Source of the DNA: Flavobacteriales bacterium
Lineage (GTDB): Bacteria; Bacteroidota; Bacteroidia; Flavobacteriales_E; Vicingaceae
NCBI GenBank assembly: GCA_015075325.1
Contig: JABTUP010000001.1
Location: 215,135-279,134, forward strand
Length of the DNA stretch: 64,000 bases
Reading direction: 5' to 3'
Position numbers and translations under genes: made by a program. The notes below the pieces were generated by a model. It was given only the letters and a program-made list of their open reading frames with translations, had not been told where the DNA came from and did not search any database. Shown piece after piece: positions 52,255 through 60,683 of the stretch. Each line of letters opens with the position of its first letter. Position 1 is the stretch's first letter.

Positions 52255-54876
52255 CTAACCGCATTTTGAATGTCCGCAGCTTTTGCAATTTAAGCAACCT
52301 TCTTCGTAAACTAACGAAGGTTCTTTACAGTTTGGACAAGTATTTTCTGCTGGTTTTGTTCCGTCGGCAATAAATCTTTTTAACGAACGAACCACACCTT
52401 TTTTCCAAGTATTTAAGGTTTCTTCGTTTAAGTGTAAATTTTCAACCATATCTACCACAAAGCTCAATGGCATACCATGGCGAAGAACTCCTGAAATTAA
52501 TTTTGCATAGTTCCAGTACTCTTCGTTAAATGTTCTTGATAAACCTTCAATAGTGGTTTTGTAACCATGGCTATCTTCGTATTGGAAATCGTAACGAGTT
52601 TTGCCGTCGTCCGATTTGCTTTTAATAACCCAACCTTTTTGAACTTGAGATAAGATAGAGAATGATTCTTTAGCTGCACCTGTAAATATTTCATAAGGAC
52701 GACCATCTAATAAACCAATAACAGCAATCCATTTTTCGCTTTCGTTATTAAATTGGATAATTTCAGCTTCTAGTTTTTCTGGTCGTTTTGGAGCCATTGT
52801 TTCTCCAAAAGTATTAGCAACTTCTTGTTTATCTTCTTTTTTATCGTTCGAAATCAACACGCCACTTCTTGAACCATCACGGTAAACGGTTATACCTTTA
52901 CAACCACTTTCCCATCCTGTTTGGTATATTTTACTTACCAATTCTTCAGTACAACTGTTTGGAACATTTACTGTTACACTAATCGAATGATCAACCCATT
53001 TTTGAACAGCTCCTTGTAATTTAACTTTTTCAACCCAATCTACATCGTTAGCTGTAGCACCATGGTAAGGAGATTTCTCGATAATTTTATTCAATTCTTC
53101 CTCTTCCATTTTAGATACTGCATCTGCATCATATCCATTAGCAGTTAACCAAGTCATAAACTTGTGGTGGAATACGTGGTATTCTTCCCATGAGTCGCCT
53201 ACTTCATCAACAAAATCAACTTTTACTTGTTTGTCGTTCGGATTAACTTTTCTTCTTCTTTTGTAAGAAACCATAAACACAGGTTCAATTCCAGAAGTGG
53301 TTTGAGTCATTAAACTTGTTGTTCCTGTTGGAGCAATAGTCAATAAAGCAATGTTTCTTCTTCCGTATTTTACCATGTCTTGATACAATTGCTCATCTTC
53401 AGTTCTTAAACGCATAATCATTGGGTTTTTCTCTTCTCTAATTGAATCATAGATTGGGAAAGAACCTCTATCTCTAGCCATATCAACCGATGAACGGTAT
53501 GCTGCTAAAGCTAATTTTTTATGAATATCTTCACAGAAATCGGTAGCTTCTGGTGTACCGTATTTTAAACCTAAAGCAGCTAACATATCGCCTTCGGCAG
53601 TAATACCAACACCTGTTCTTCTTCCTTGAATAGATTTGGTTTTAATTTTTTTCCAAAGGTTTAATTCTGTTCTTTTTATTTCGATGTTTTCTGGATCGGC
53701 CTCTATTTTTTCTACAATTTTATTTACTTTTTCCAATTCTAAATCAACAATATCATCCATAATACGCTGAGCCATTTGAACATGTTTGTTGAATTTTTGG
53801 TAGTTAAAAGTAGCTTGTGGAGTAAACGGATTTTCTACATAGCTATATAAATTAACAGCTATTAATCTACAGCTATCGTAAGGGCACAATGGAATTTCAC
53901 CACAAGGGTTTGTTGAAACTGTTTTGAAACCTAAATCAGCATAGCAATCTGGAATTGATTCATTAATAATAGTATCCCAGAATAAAATACCTGGTTCAGC
54001 AGATTTCCATGCATTGTGAATGATTTTATCCCACAATTTTTTTGCATCAATTTCTTTAGTGAATTTTGGGCTAGTAGAATTGATAGGATATTGTTGAATA
54101 TATTTTGATTCTGATTTTACAGCTTTCATAAAATCATGGTCTATTCGTACTGATACGTTTGCACCAGTAACTTTGGTACCATCCATTTTAGCATCAATAA
54201 AATGTTCAGCATCTGGATGTTTTATAGATACTGAAAGCATTAAAGCACCTCTTCTACCGTCTTGAGCAACTTCTCTAGTTGAATTAGAGTATCTTTCCAT
54301 AAAAGGAACAATACCTGTTGAAGTTAATGCACTGTTCATTACAGGGCTTCCTTTAGGACGAATATGAGATAAATCGTGGCCTACTCCACCTCTTCTTTTC
54401 ATTAATTGAACTTGTTCTTCGTCAATTTTCATTACTCCACCGTATGAATCAGAATCCCCTTCATTTCCGATTACAAAACAGTTAGATAGTGAAGCAATTT
54501 GAAAATCGTTTCCAATACCTGTCATCGGTCCTCCTTGCGGAACGATATATTTAAAGTCGCTCAATACCTCATATATTTCTTCTTCGGTATAAGAGTTTGG
54601 ATACTTCGTTTCGATTCTAGCAATTTCTTTTGCTATACGTCTATGCATTTGATCAGGATTGCTTTCAAAGATGTTTCCATCTGAATCTTTTAATGCATAC
54701 TTATTAATCCACACATTGGCAGCTAACTCATCTCCTTTAAAATATTTTGTAGCATCTTTTAATGCCTCTTCAAATGAATAGGTTTTCATGTCGTTTTTTC
54801 CTGTTTCGTCGATTTTTACCACCAATTCATCAACTTTTTTTGTTGTTTCACTAATTTCGTTAATTGCTTCTTTCAT
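52255..54876 (-). CDS. nrdJ: adenosylcobalamin-dependent (class II) ribonucleoside-diphosphate reductase
   Basis: An 873-residue single-chain reductase. ISLSNCFVIGN-like start of the active site (here QIASLSNCFVIGN), KRRGGVGHDLSHIRPKG, STNPCGEIPLCPYDSCRL (active Cys and Glu) and LTIAPTGTTSLM are class II signatures. The C-terminus bears a zinc ribbon CPNCKEPSLVYEEGCLNCKS with the last Cys pair near the end for disulphide exchange. It makes deoxyribonucleotides with a B12 radical, with or without oxygen, which suits a facultatively denitrifying cell. No cobalamin riboswitch was recognised upstream. Confidence 0.93.
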   Translation of the reverse strand: MKEAINEISETTKKVDELVVKIDETGKNDMKTYSFEEALKDATKYFKGDELAANVWINKYALKDSDGNIFESNPDQMHRRIAKEIARIETKYPNSYTEEEIYEVLSDFKYIVPQGGPMTGIGNDFQIASLSNCFVIGNEGDSDSYGGVMKIDEEQVQLMKRRGGVGHDLSHIRPKGSPVMNSALTSTGIVPFMERYSNSTREVAQDGRRGALMLSVSIKHPDAEHFIDAKMDGTKVTGANVSVRIDHDFMKAVKSESKYIQQYPINSTSPKFTKEIDAKKLWDKIIHNAWKSAEPGILFWDTIINESIPDCYADLGFKTVSTNPCGEIPLCPYDSCRLIAVNLYSYVENPFTPQATFNYQKFNKHVQMAQRIMDDIVDLELEKVNKIVEKIEADPENIEIKRTELNLWKKIKTKSIQGRRTGVGITAEGDMLAALGLKYGTPEATDFCEDIHKKLALAAYRSSVDMARDRGSFPIYDSIREEKNPMIMRLRTEDEQLYQDMVKYGRRNIALLTIAPTGTTSLMTQTTSGIEPVFMVSYKRRRKVNPNDKQVKVDFVDEVGDSWEEYHVFHHKFMTWLTANGYDADAVSKMEEEELNKIIEKSPYHGATANDVDWVEKVKLQGAVQKWVDHSISVTVNVPNSCTEELVSKIYQTGWESGCKGITVYRDGSRSGVLISNDKKEDKQEVANTFGETMAPKRPEKLEAEIIQFNNESEKWIAVIGLLDGRPYEIFTGAAKESFSILSQVQKGWVIKSKSDDGKTRYDFQYEDSHGYKTTIEGLSRTFNEEYWNYAKLISGVLRHGMPLSFVVDMVENLHLNEETLNTWKKGVVRSLKRFIADGTKPAENTCPNCKEPSLVYEEGCLNCKSCGHSKCG

Positions 54877-55235
54877 CTGTTTGTAAGGGTTTGTAGGTTA
54901 TTACTTCTTTACATTATTTTTCTGTAAAAATGCTTGTGCAAGTTAGAAAGAGTATTCGCTTCTTTCATCAAAAATTAAAGCTATTTTTTTCAACAGAAAG
55001 TTAAGTCATTAATACCGCGACTTGAAGTATATTTTGACAAAATTTATTAACAACTCATTCTTAATTTCCAAATTTTGTTAAGCAGAAAACAACTTATTGA
55101 GTGTTGGTGGTGGTTTTCAATTTTTTAACTCATTTTATAAAAATGAATTTATAAAAAAATAAATAAAAGATATTTAGGTCTTTTATTCTTTTTATTCAGA
55201 AAAGTTGTATATTTGCATCATAAAAACTCAAAATT
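54877..55235. other. divergent intergenic region nrdJ / ric
   Basis: A 359-base AT-rich gap without a convincing gene. Near the right end TATATTTG (55208-55215) is a -7 box for ric. A CTTGTGCAAG palindrome (54933-54942) lies on the nrdJ side. No cobalamin riboswitch conserved words and no TTGAT-N4-ATCAA site were seen. Confidence 0.5.
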
Positions 55236-55955
55236 ATGGAAAATATAGATGACAAAACAGTAGCAGAAATTGTTACAGAAAACATTAAAACAGCAGACGT
55301 TTTTAAAAAAAATGGAATAGATTTTTGCTGTGGCGGAAACGTAAAAGTTCAAGAAATTTGTGCTAAAAAAGGAGTTGACTACTCCAAATTAAAGGAAGAC
55401 ATACTTAATATAGGTATAGCTCCAAAAGGCAGTAGCGACTTTAACACTTGGGATTTGGATTTTTTAACTGATTACATCATTAATACCCATCACAAATACG
55501 TTAAAGAAGCCAACGAACTTATTATTCAATATTCTGATAAAGTTGCAAAAGTTCATGGACATCATTTTACTGAAACCATTGAAATAAACAAACTTTTTCA
55601 TGAAATAGCCAATGAGTTAAATATGCACATGCAAAAAGAAGAACAAATATTGTTTCCTTTTATTAAAGAAATAGCTAAAGCTAAAAAAGAAGGCGTTCGT
55701 TTAGCTCCACCTCCTTTTGGATCAATACAAAATCCAATAAATATGATGGAAATGGAACATACCGATGCTGGTGAAATTTTATTTAAAATAAAAGATCTTT
55801 CAAACAACCACACTCCGCCAGAAGGAGCTTGCAACACTTTTAAAGCTTTATACTCAAAATTAGAAGAGTATCAAAACGACTTGTTTCAACACATCCATTT
55901 AGAAAATAATATTTTATTTCCTAAAGCTATTCAATTTGAACAAGAACTAATGTAA
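55236..55955 (+). CDS. ric: iron-sulfur cluster repair di-iron protein (RIC/YtfE/ScdA)
   Basis: A 239-residue protein. Residues 1-60 form the ScdA_N domain (KTVAEIVTENIKTADVFKKN, then GIDFCCGG with Cys31-Cys32). Residues about 80-235 form a hemerythrin-like four-helix domain with iron-ligand histidines in THHKYVKEA, HGHHFTE, EEQILFPFI, MEHTDAG and HLENNILFP. It repairs Fe-S clusters damaged by NO or peroxide. It is the first gene of the NO cluster, followed 9 bases later by the Rrf2 regulator, and has a TATATTTG promoter box upstream. Confidence 0.95.
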   Translation: MENIDDKTVAEIVTENIKTADVFKKNGIDFCCGGNVKVQEICAKKGVDYSKLKEDILNIGIAPKGSSDFNTWDLDFLTDYIINTHHKYVKEANELIIQYSDKVAKVHGHHFTETIEINKLFHEIANELNMHMQKEEQILFPFIKEIAKAKKEGVRLAPPPFGSIQNPINMMEMEHTDAGEILFKIKDLSNNHTPPEGACNTFKALYSKLEEYQNDLFQHIHLENNILFPKAIQFEQELM

Positions 55956-55964
55956 ATTTGCTTT

Positions 55965-56408
55965 ATGCTATCAAAATCTTGTGTATACGCACTTCGTTCT
56001 ATCGTTTATATTGGACACCATGCAACAGTAGAACATAAATTAGGCATCAAAGAAATTGCTGACGAACTTGATTTGCCCGTTCATTTCTTAAGTAAAATAC
56101 TCCAAAGATTGGTAAAACATAACATTGTGCAATCTGTTAAAGGTCCTCATGGAGGATTTTTCTTGAATGATAAATCTAAAGAAACTAACCTGTTAAGTAT
56201 TATTGATGTAATTGACGGGTTAGCTTTCTTTACCAATTGTGGATTAGGTTTAAAGGAATGTTCGGAAACACATCCTTGTCCGTTGCATGATGATTTTAAA
56301 ATTTATCGAGATGGTCTCTATTTTTTGTTTAGCGAAAAAAAAATATCAGATTTAATTACTAAAATTGAAGCTGGAAATGCCTTTATTAGAAACCTTCCTC
56401 AGTATTAA
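55965..56408 (+). CDS. Rrf2 family regulator, NsrR-like
   Basis: A 147-residue protein. It has the Rrf2 winged helix (ALRSIVYIGHHA, LDLPVHFLSKILQRLVKHNI, SVKGPHGGFFL) and three cysteines, Cys92, Cys99 and Cys105, in TNCGLGLKECSETHPCPLHD, the [Fe-S] ligand pattern of NsrR/IscR-type sensors. Placed between ric and a Crp/Fnr gene, just before norCB, it is most likely an NO sensor repressing these genes. The name nsrR is likely but not proven. The stop overlaps the next ATG (TAATG). Confidence 0.88.
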   Translation: MLSKSCVYALRSIVYIGHHATVEHKLGIKEIADELDLPVHFLSKILQRLVKHNIVQSVKGPHGGFFLNDKSKETNLLSIIDVIDGLAFFTNCGLGLKECSETHPCPLHDDFKIYRDGLYFLFSEKKISDLITKIEAGNAFIRNLPQY

Positions 56409-57109
56409 TGATAAAAAACAACATATCTTGTTTTAATTGCCCCAACAGCAATTGCTTTATAAAAAAGTATTGTTCTACGGAATTAATCCAAAAAATGGAT
56501 GAAATAAAAATAATCAATCGTTTTAGTAAAAAACAGCTTATTTTTCATGAAGGAAATCCAACGGATGGAATATATTTTATACAAAAAGGAATAATAAAAG
56601 TATTTAAAAAAGGAGCTTTTAATAAAAATCAAATTGTAAGAATTAGTACCGAAGGTGATTTTTTAGGACACAGAGGATTTTCAACAAACAACACCTACCC
56701 TGTTTCTGCAGAATCTTTATCCGATTCTTTGGTATGTTTTGTTGGAAAAATGTTTTTTTATAAAATATTAGAAGAAACTCCAAAACTAACCATCAATTTA
56801 ATGCTTTTTTTAGCAGACGAAATCAACTACGAAGAGGCTCGATTAAGAGATATGGCCGTTTTTAATGTGCGAGAAAAAGTTGCTAAAGCAATTATCATGT
56901 TGATTGAAAAATTTGGATTAAATAACGCTAACGAAATAAATTATTTGGAAGAATTTACCCGACAAGATATTGCTGAGCTTGTTGGTTTAAATCCAAATCA
57001 AGTAACCAAAATACTTGCCGAGTTTAAAGAGGACAACATTATTGAAACCGATAATAAAAAAATAAAAATTATCGACCTTAAAAAACTCGAAAAAATTATT
57101 TTAATTTGA
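56408..57109 (+). CDS. Crp/Fnr family regulator with N-terminal Fe-S cysteines
   Basis: A 233-residue protein. Cys8, Cys11, Cys16 and Cys22 lie in ISCFNCPNSNCFIKKYC, fitting an FNR-type [4Fe-4S] cluster. A cNMP-like beta barrel follows (FHEGNPTDGIYFIQKGIIKV), then the HTH with FTRQDIAELVGLNPNQVTKI. This would be an oxygen- and possibly NO-sensitive activator of anaerobic genes. A perfect FNR half-site pair (TTGAT-TAAA-ATCAA) occurs 50 bases after its stop, ahead of norC, and it is the obvious candidate to bind it. Confidence 0.92.
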   Translation: MIKNNISCFNCPNSNCFIKKYCSTELIQKMDEIKIINRFSKKQLIFHEGNPTDGIYFIQKGIIKVFKKGAFNKNQIVRISTEGDFLGHRGFSTNNTYPVSAESLSDSLVCFVGKMFFYKILEETPKLTINLMLFLADEINYEEARLRDMAVFNVREKVAKAIIMLIEKFGLNNANEINYLEEFTRQDIAELVGLNPNQVTKILAEFKEDNIIETDNKKIKIIDLKKLEKIILI

Positions 57110-57111
57110 AT

Positions 57112-57203
57112 AATATGATATTTATCATATTTTTACATTCCAAAAAACAGATTTAAAATTGATTAAAATCAAAGCTACAAATAGGAGAAGTACTGTATTT
57201 TTA
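57112..57203 (+). promoter_or_regulatory. FNR-type boxes and promoter of norCB
   Basis: TTGAT-TAAA-ATCAA at 57159-57172 is a perfect FNR consensus. A second palindrome of the same 5-4-5 spacing, ATGAT-ATTT-ATCAT within AATATGAT/ATCATATT, lies at 57112-57131. TATTTTTA at 57196-57203 is a -7 box, so transcription would start near 57207-57210, putting the perfect box at about -42, the class II activation position. Confidence 0.8.
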
Positions 57204-57259
57204 CAAAATAAAGGACAAAGTTGTCTATTATTAATTACTAACTAAAAACTAAAAAAATT

Positions 57260-57703
57260 ATGTTAACAAAAAGTCAAGCAAAATTGTTCTTCTTAGCAGG
57301 AACCATTATCTTCTCAGTATTGTTTCTGGGGTTATCGTATGACACACATGTAAACCATGTTGCAAACCAGCCTTATGAAAAAACAATAACACCCGCAGTA
57401 ATTGCAGGTAAACACTTATGGGAAGACAACAACTGTATGGGATGCCATACTATTTTTGGAGAAGGAGCATATTACGCCCCTGAATTAACAAAAGTAATTG
57501 ACAGAAGAGGTGAAGGCTATGTAAAAGGTCTTTTAATGTCGCCAACCCCATGGGGAGAACATACAAGCGGCAGAAAAATGGTTGCTTACGGGTTTTCAGA
57601 TGAAGACGCTCAAAATTTAGTTGAATATTTTAAATGGGCTGGTACTGTCGATTTAAATGGTTTCCCAGCAAAACCTAAATATAAAATTGAAGCAAATAAA
57701 TAA
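57260..57703 (+). CDS. norC: nitric oxide reductase subunit C (cytochrome c)
   Basis: A 147-residue membrane-anchored cytochrome c. One membrane helix lies at about residues 8-27 (LFFLAGTIIFSVLFLGLSYD). The heme site is DNNCMGCHTIFGEGAYYAPE with Cys59, Cys62 and His63; the sixth-ligand Met is probably in GRKMVAYGF. It feeds electrons to NorB in the periplasm. It is preceded by the FNR box promoter and followed 26 bases later by norB. Confidence 0.96.
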   Translation: MLTKSQAKLFFLAGTIIFSVLFLGLSYDTHVNHVANQPYEKTITPAVIAGKHLWEDNNCMGCHTIFGEGAYYAPELTKVIDRRGEGYVKGLLMSPTPWGEHTSGRKMVAYGFSDEDAQNLVEYFKWAGTVDLNGFPAKPKYKIEANK

Positions 57704-57729
57704 TTAATAACCATAAAAAATATATAGTC

Positions 57730-59063
57730 ATGAAATTTAAAACACAAAAATAGCCTACTGGTTTTTCTTATCAGCATTAGGACTTTTAACATTACAAATT
57801 ATTTATGGTTTTATCATGGGTTTTGCTCACATGGGCATGGATGGCTTGCATGATTTTATTCCATTTAATACTGCCAGAGCAGTTCACACCAATTTATTGG
57901 TATGTTGGCTTCTACTTGGTTTTATGGGATCTGCATATTATATTATTCCAGAAGAATCTCAAAACGAATTATTCTCACCAAAATTAGCTTACATTCAACT
58001 TATTAGCTTCTTAGCTGTAGGGGTTACTGCAGTTATTGCTTATCATCTAAACTGGTGGGAAGGAAGAAAATTCTTAGAAATTCCTCGTCCATTAGATTAC
58101 TTAGTTGTTGTTAATGTATTGGCTTTCTTATACAATATCTTAATGACTTTATTTAAAGGAAAAAAACAAACCACTACCTCTTTAGTATTAGCAATGGGTT
58201 TATTATTTGCTGCTCTACTTTATTTACCAGGAATGATTTGGTTTGATAGCCAAACTTTAGATTCATTTTACAGATGGTACGTTGTTCACCTTTGGGTTGA
58301 AGGAGTATGGGAGTTAATTATGGGTGGTATTTTAGCGTTCTTATTAATTAAAATTACAGGTGTTGATAGAGAAGTAATCGAAAAATGGTTGTATGTAATT
58401 GTAGGATTAACCTTTTTATCAGGTATTTTAGGAACAGGTCACCACTACTATTACATTGGAGCTCCATCATATTGGTTATGGATTGGAGGTATTTTCTCAG
58501 CATTAGAACCTCTTGCTTTCTTAGCTATGGCTTTATTTGCTCTTAACATGTACAGAAAAGGTGAGAAAAAACATCCAAACAAGGCTGCTTTAAACTGGAC
58601 TTTAGGTGCTGCAATAACTTCATTTGTTGGAGCAGGTTTATTAGGAGCTGCACATACTTTACCAAATGTAAACTTATATACACATGGTACTTTAGTTACT
58701 GCAATGCACGGACACATGGCTTTCTGGGGAGCTTATGCAATGATAGTACTTGCAATTATTGCCTATGCTATGCCTAACCTTACAGGAAGAAAATTATACG
58801 ACAACAACATGACTAGATACGCTTTTTGGTTAAGTAACATTGGTATGATTGGAATGACTGTAGCTTTTGGTGTTGCTGGAGTTGCTCAGGTATATATGGA
58901 AAGAATATTAGGTGTTGATTTTATGGAAACACAAAAAGAAATTGAACCACACTTTTTAGTTTTAGTATTATGTGCTACTGGCTTTACTACTGGTGTTATC
59001 TTATACATAGTTAATTTCTTTCAACATGGAAAACCAACTGATGAAGCATTAGTTTCAGAATAA
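57730..59063 (+). CDS. norB: nitric oxide reductase subunit B, with apparent 1-base frameshift near the start
   Basis: The catalytic subunit reads from residue GFAHMGMDG onward in one open frame (57816-59063, 415 residues) with HLWVEGVWELIMGG (low-spin and Glu residues), GTGHHYYYIGAP (FeB histidines) and AMHGHMAFWGAYA (heme His). The expected start, ATG 57730 (MKFKTQK), is in another frame: after the A-run at 57746-57750 it meets TAG at 57751. One added A gives MKFKTQKIAYWFFLSALGLL, the conserved first helix, joined in frame. The likely full length is about 444 residues. No good in-frame start codon exists before 57816. Either a sequencing error, a null allele, or slippage at the A-run. Confidence 0.9.
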
Positions 59064-59088
59064 TTTTCTAATCAAATTCATTTTATGA

Positions 59089-59118
59089 GGGTTGGAAAAA
59101 TATTCCAACCCTTTTTTT
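59089..59118 (+). terminator. terminator after norB
   Basis: GGGTTGGAA and TTCCAACCC enclose AAATA, then seven T. It divides norCB from norQ onward, so the second part likely depends on readthrough or its own promoter. Confidence 0.88.
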
Positions 59119-59136
59119 CAACTAAAATTAAAACAA

Positions 59137-59910
59137 ATGCAAACCACATTTTATAAAACAATAGGTAAAGAACAAGAGATTTTTGAACATGCCTACCAAA
59201 ACAAATTACCATTGCTTTTAAAAGGACCTACAGGAACTGGTAAATCGAGATTTGTAGAGTTTATGGCTGAAAAAATGAGTAAAAAATTATATACCGTTGC
59301 TTGCCATGAAGAAACCTCATCAACCGATTTAATTGGAAGATACATCATAAAAGGAAACGAAACAGTATGGGTGGACGGACCAATGACTAGAGCCGTTAAA
59401 GAAGGTGCATTTTTATATTTAGATGAAATTGCTGAAGCTCGACCAGATATTATTGTTGCACTTCACTCGTTAACTGACCACAGACGAACACTTTTTATTG
59501 ATAAAACTGGAGAAACCATTGTTGCTAATGAAAATTTTATGTTAATAGCAACCTATAACCCTGGTTACCAAAAAGGATTTAAGGAACTTAAACCTTCAAC
59601 ACGACAACGTTTTATTTCTCTTTCATTTAATTATCCTGAAAACGAGGTTGAAACAGATATTCTTATTAAAGAAACAGGCGTTGAAGAAGATGTTGCAAAA
59701 AAATTAGTGAAACTAGGTAGTAAAATAAGAAACCTTACCGAATTAGGTTTAGCAGAAACTGTTTCAACCCGATTATTGGTAGATGCTTCTTTATTAATTA
59801 AAAGTGGTTTACCTCATCGCCTTTCGTGTGATGTTGCTATAGCTGAACCATTAACTGATGATGAAGATACGTTATCTGCTTTAAAAGATTTGATTAGTTT
59901 AAGTATGTAA
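59137..59910 (+). CDS. norQ: NorQ/CbbQ family MoxR AAA ATPase
   Basis: A 257-residue protein. ATG 59137 is preferred over a TTG at 59092 because the latter lies inside the terminator hairpin. Walker A is LLLKGPTGTGKSRFVEFMA, Walker B is AFLYLDEIAEARPD, and the substrate loop DLIGRYIIKGNETVWVDGP and sensor LIATYNPGYQ match NorQ/CbbQ. It works with NorD to insert FeB or otherwise activate NorCB. It is followed by the carbonic anhydrase gene (5-base gap) and norD. Confidence 0.95.
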   Translation: MQTTFYKTIGKEQEIFEHAYQNKLPLLLKGPTGTGKSRFVEFMAEKMSKKLYTVACHEETSSTDLIGRYIIKGNETVWVDGPMTRAVKEGAFLYLDEIAEARPDIIVALHSLTDHRRTLFIDKTGETIVANENFMLIATYNPGYQKGFKELKPSTRQRFISLSFNYPENEVETDILIKETGVEEDVAKKLVKLGSKIRNLTELGLAETVSTRLLVDASLLIKSGLPHRLSCDVAIAEPLTDDEDTLSALKDLISLSM

Positions 59911-59915
59911 TTATT

Positions 59916-60683
59916 ATGAAAAAATATTTGTTATATATTGTATTAATAATCTCAATTATTTATTCTTTAATAGTATCCGTTTACTGTTTAAAAGAAGACG
60001 TTATTGAAACTCCTACCACTGAACATCAAACTTTTTTAGACCTTAGCAGTTATTATATTGGAAACACACAATCACCAATTAATCTGCTTACAAACAGAAC
60101 TCAAGAAAAAGAACATACGCTTGAATTAATGATTAACGACAAAGTTAAAGAAGTTGAGAACGAAGAACACACCGTAAAATTAGAGTTGGAAAATGGCAAC
60201 TATATTGAATCTGATGGTAAAAAATATGAAATTATTCAGATTCATTTTCACACCCCATCCGAACATCACATCGACGGAATTGAATATCCAATGGAAATGC
60301 ACATTGTAAGTGCTGAAATGGACAAAAAAGAAGATAAAAAATTATTGGTACTTGGTGCATTTTTTAAAATGGGAAATCAAAATGAATTTATTGAAGATTT
60401 TATTCAATTGATTCCTGAAAAAGAACACACCAAAAAAAATGTAGAAGGTAAAAATTTTCACTTAAAAGAATTTTTTTGCAATGAAAAAGAAACACTCAAA
60501 AAATTGTATCACTATAACGGTTCTTTAACAACCGAACCCTATTCAGAAAATGTTGAATGGTGTATTTTATCACATGTGTTTGAAGCATCACCAAAAGAGA
60601 TAGACCGATTAAATAAAATTATTGGAAAAAATGACAGACACATTCAAGAAAAAGATTTATTAACAGCATCGTTTAATCACTAA
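59916..60683 (+). CDS. alpha-type carbonic anhydrase, periplasmic
   Basis: A 255-residue protein with N-terminal signal (MKKYLLYIVLIISIIYSLIV). The alpha-CA zinc ligands are His110 and His112 (IIQIHFHTPSEHHIDG) and His129 (PMEMHIVSAE). SPINL near residue 53 and the C-terminal YNGSLTTEPYSENVEWCIL are further family segments; in the latter the usual TTPPC is TTEPY, so the conserved Cys is Tyr. It hydrates CO2 in the periplasm. Its position between norQ and norD is unexpected, with 5-base spacing to norQ and zero bases to norD, so it is surely in the same transcript. It may supply or take up protons or bicarbonate near NorCB (inference). Confidence 0.93.
   Translation: MKKYLLYIVLIISIIYSLIVSVYCLKEDVIETPTTEHQTFLDLSSYYIGNTQSPINLLTNRTQEKEHTLELMINDKVKEVENEEHTVKLELENGNYIESDGKKYEIIQIHFHTPSEHHIDGIEYPMEMHIVSAEMDKKEDKKLLVLGAFFKMGNQNEFIEDFIQLIPEKEHTKKNVEGKNFHLKEFFCNEKETLKKLYHYNGSLTTEPYSENVEWCILSHVFEASPKEIDRLNKIIGKNDRHIQEKDLLTASFNH

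Noticed and set aside
54877..55235. Possible cobalamin riboswitch upstream of the B12-dependent nrdJ
   Set aside because: None of the conserved B12-box words (such as GCCACTG) could be found on the minus strand, and the region is plain AT-rich sequence.
59092..59136. TTG start at 59092 extending NorQ by 15 residues
   Set aside because: The extension would be encoded by the terminator hairpin and its T-tract; ATG 59137 gives the normal N-terminus.
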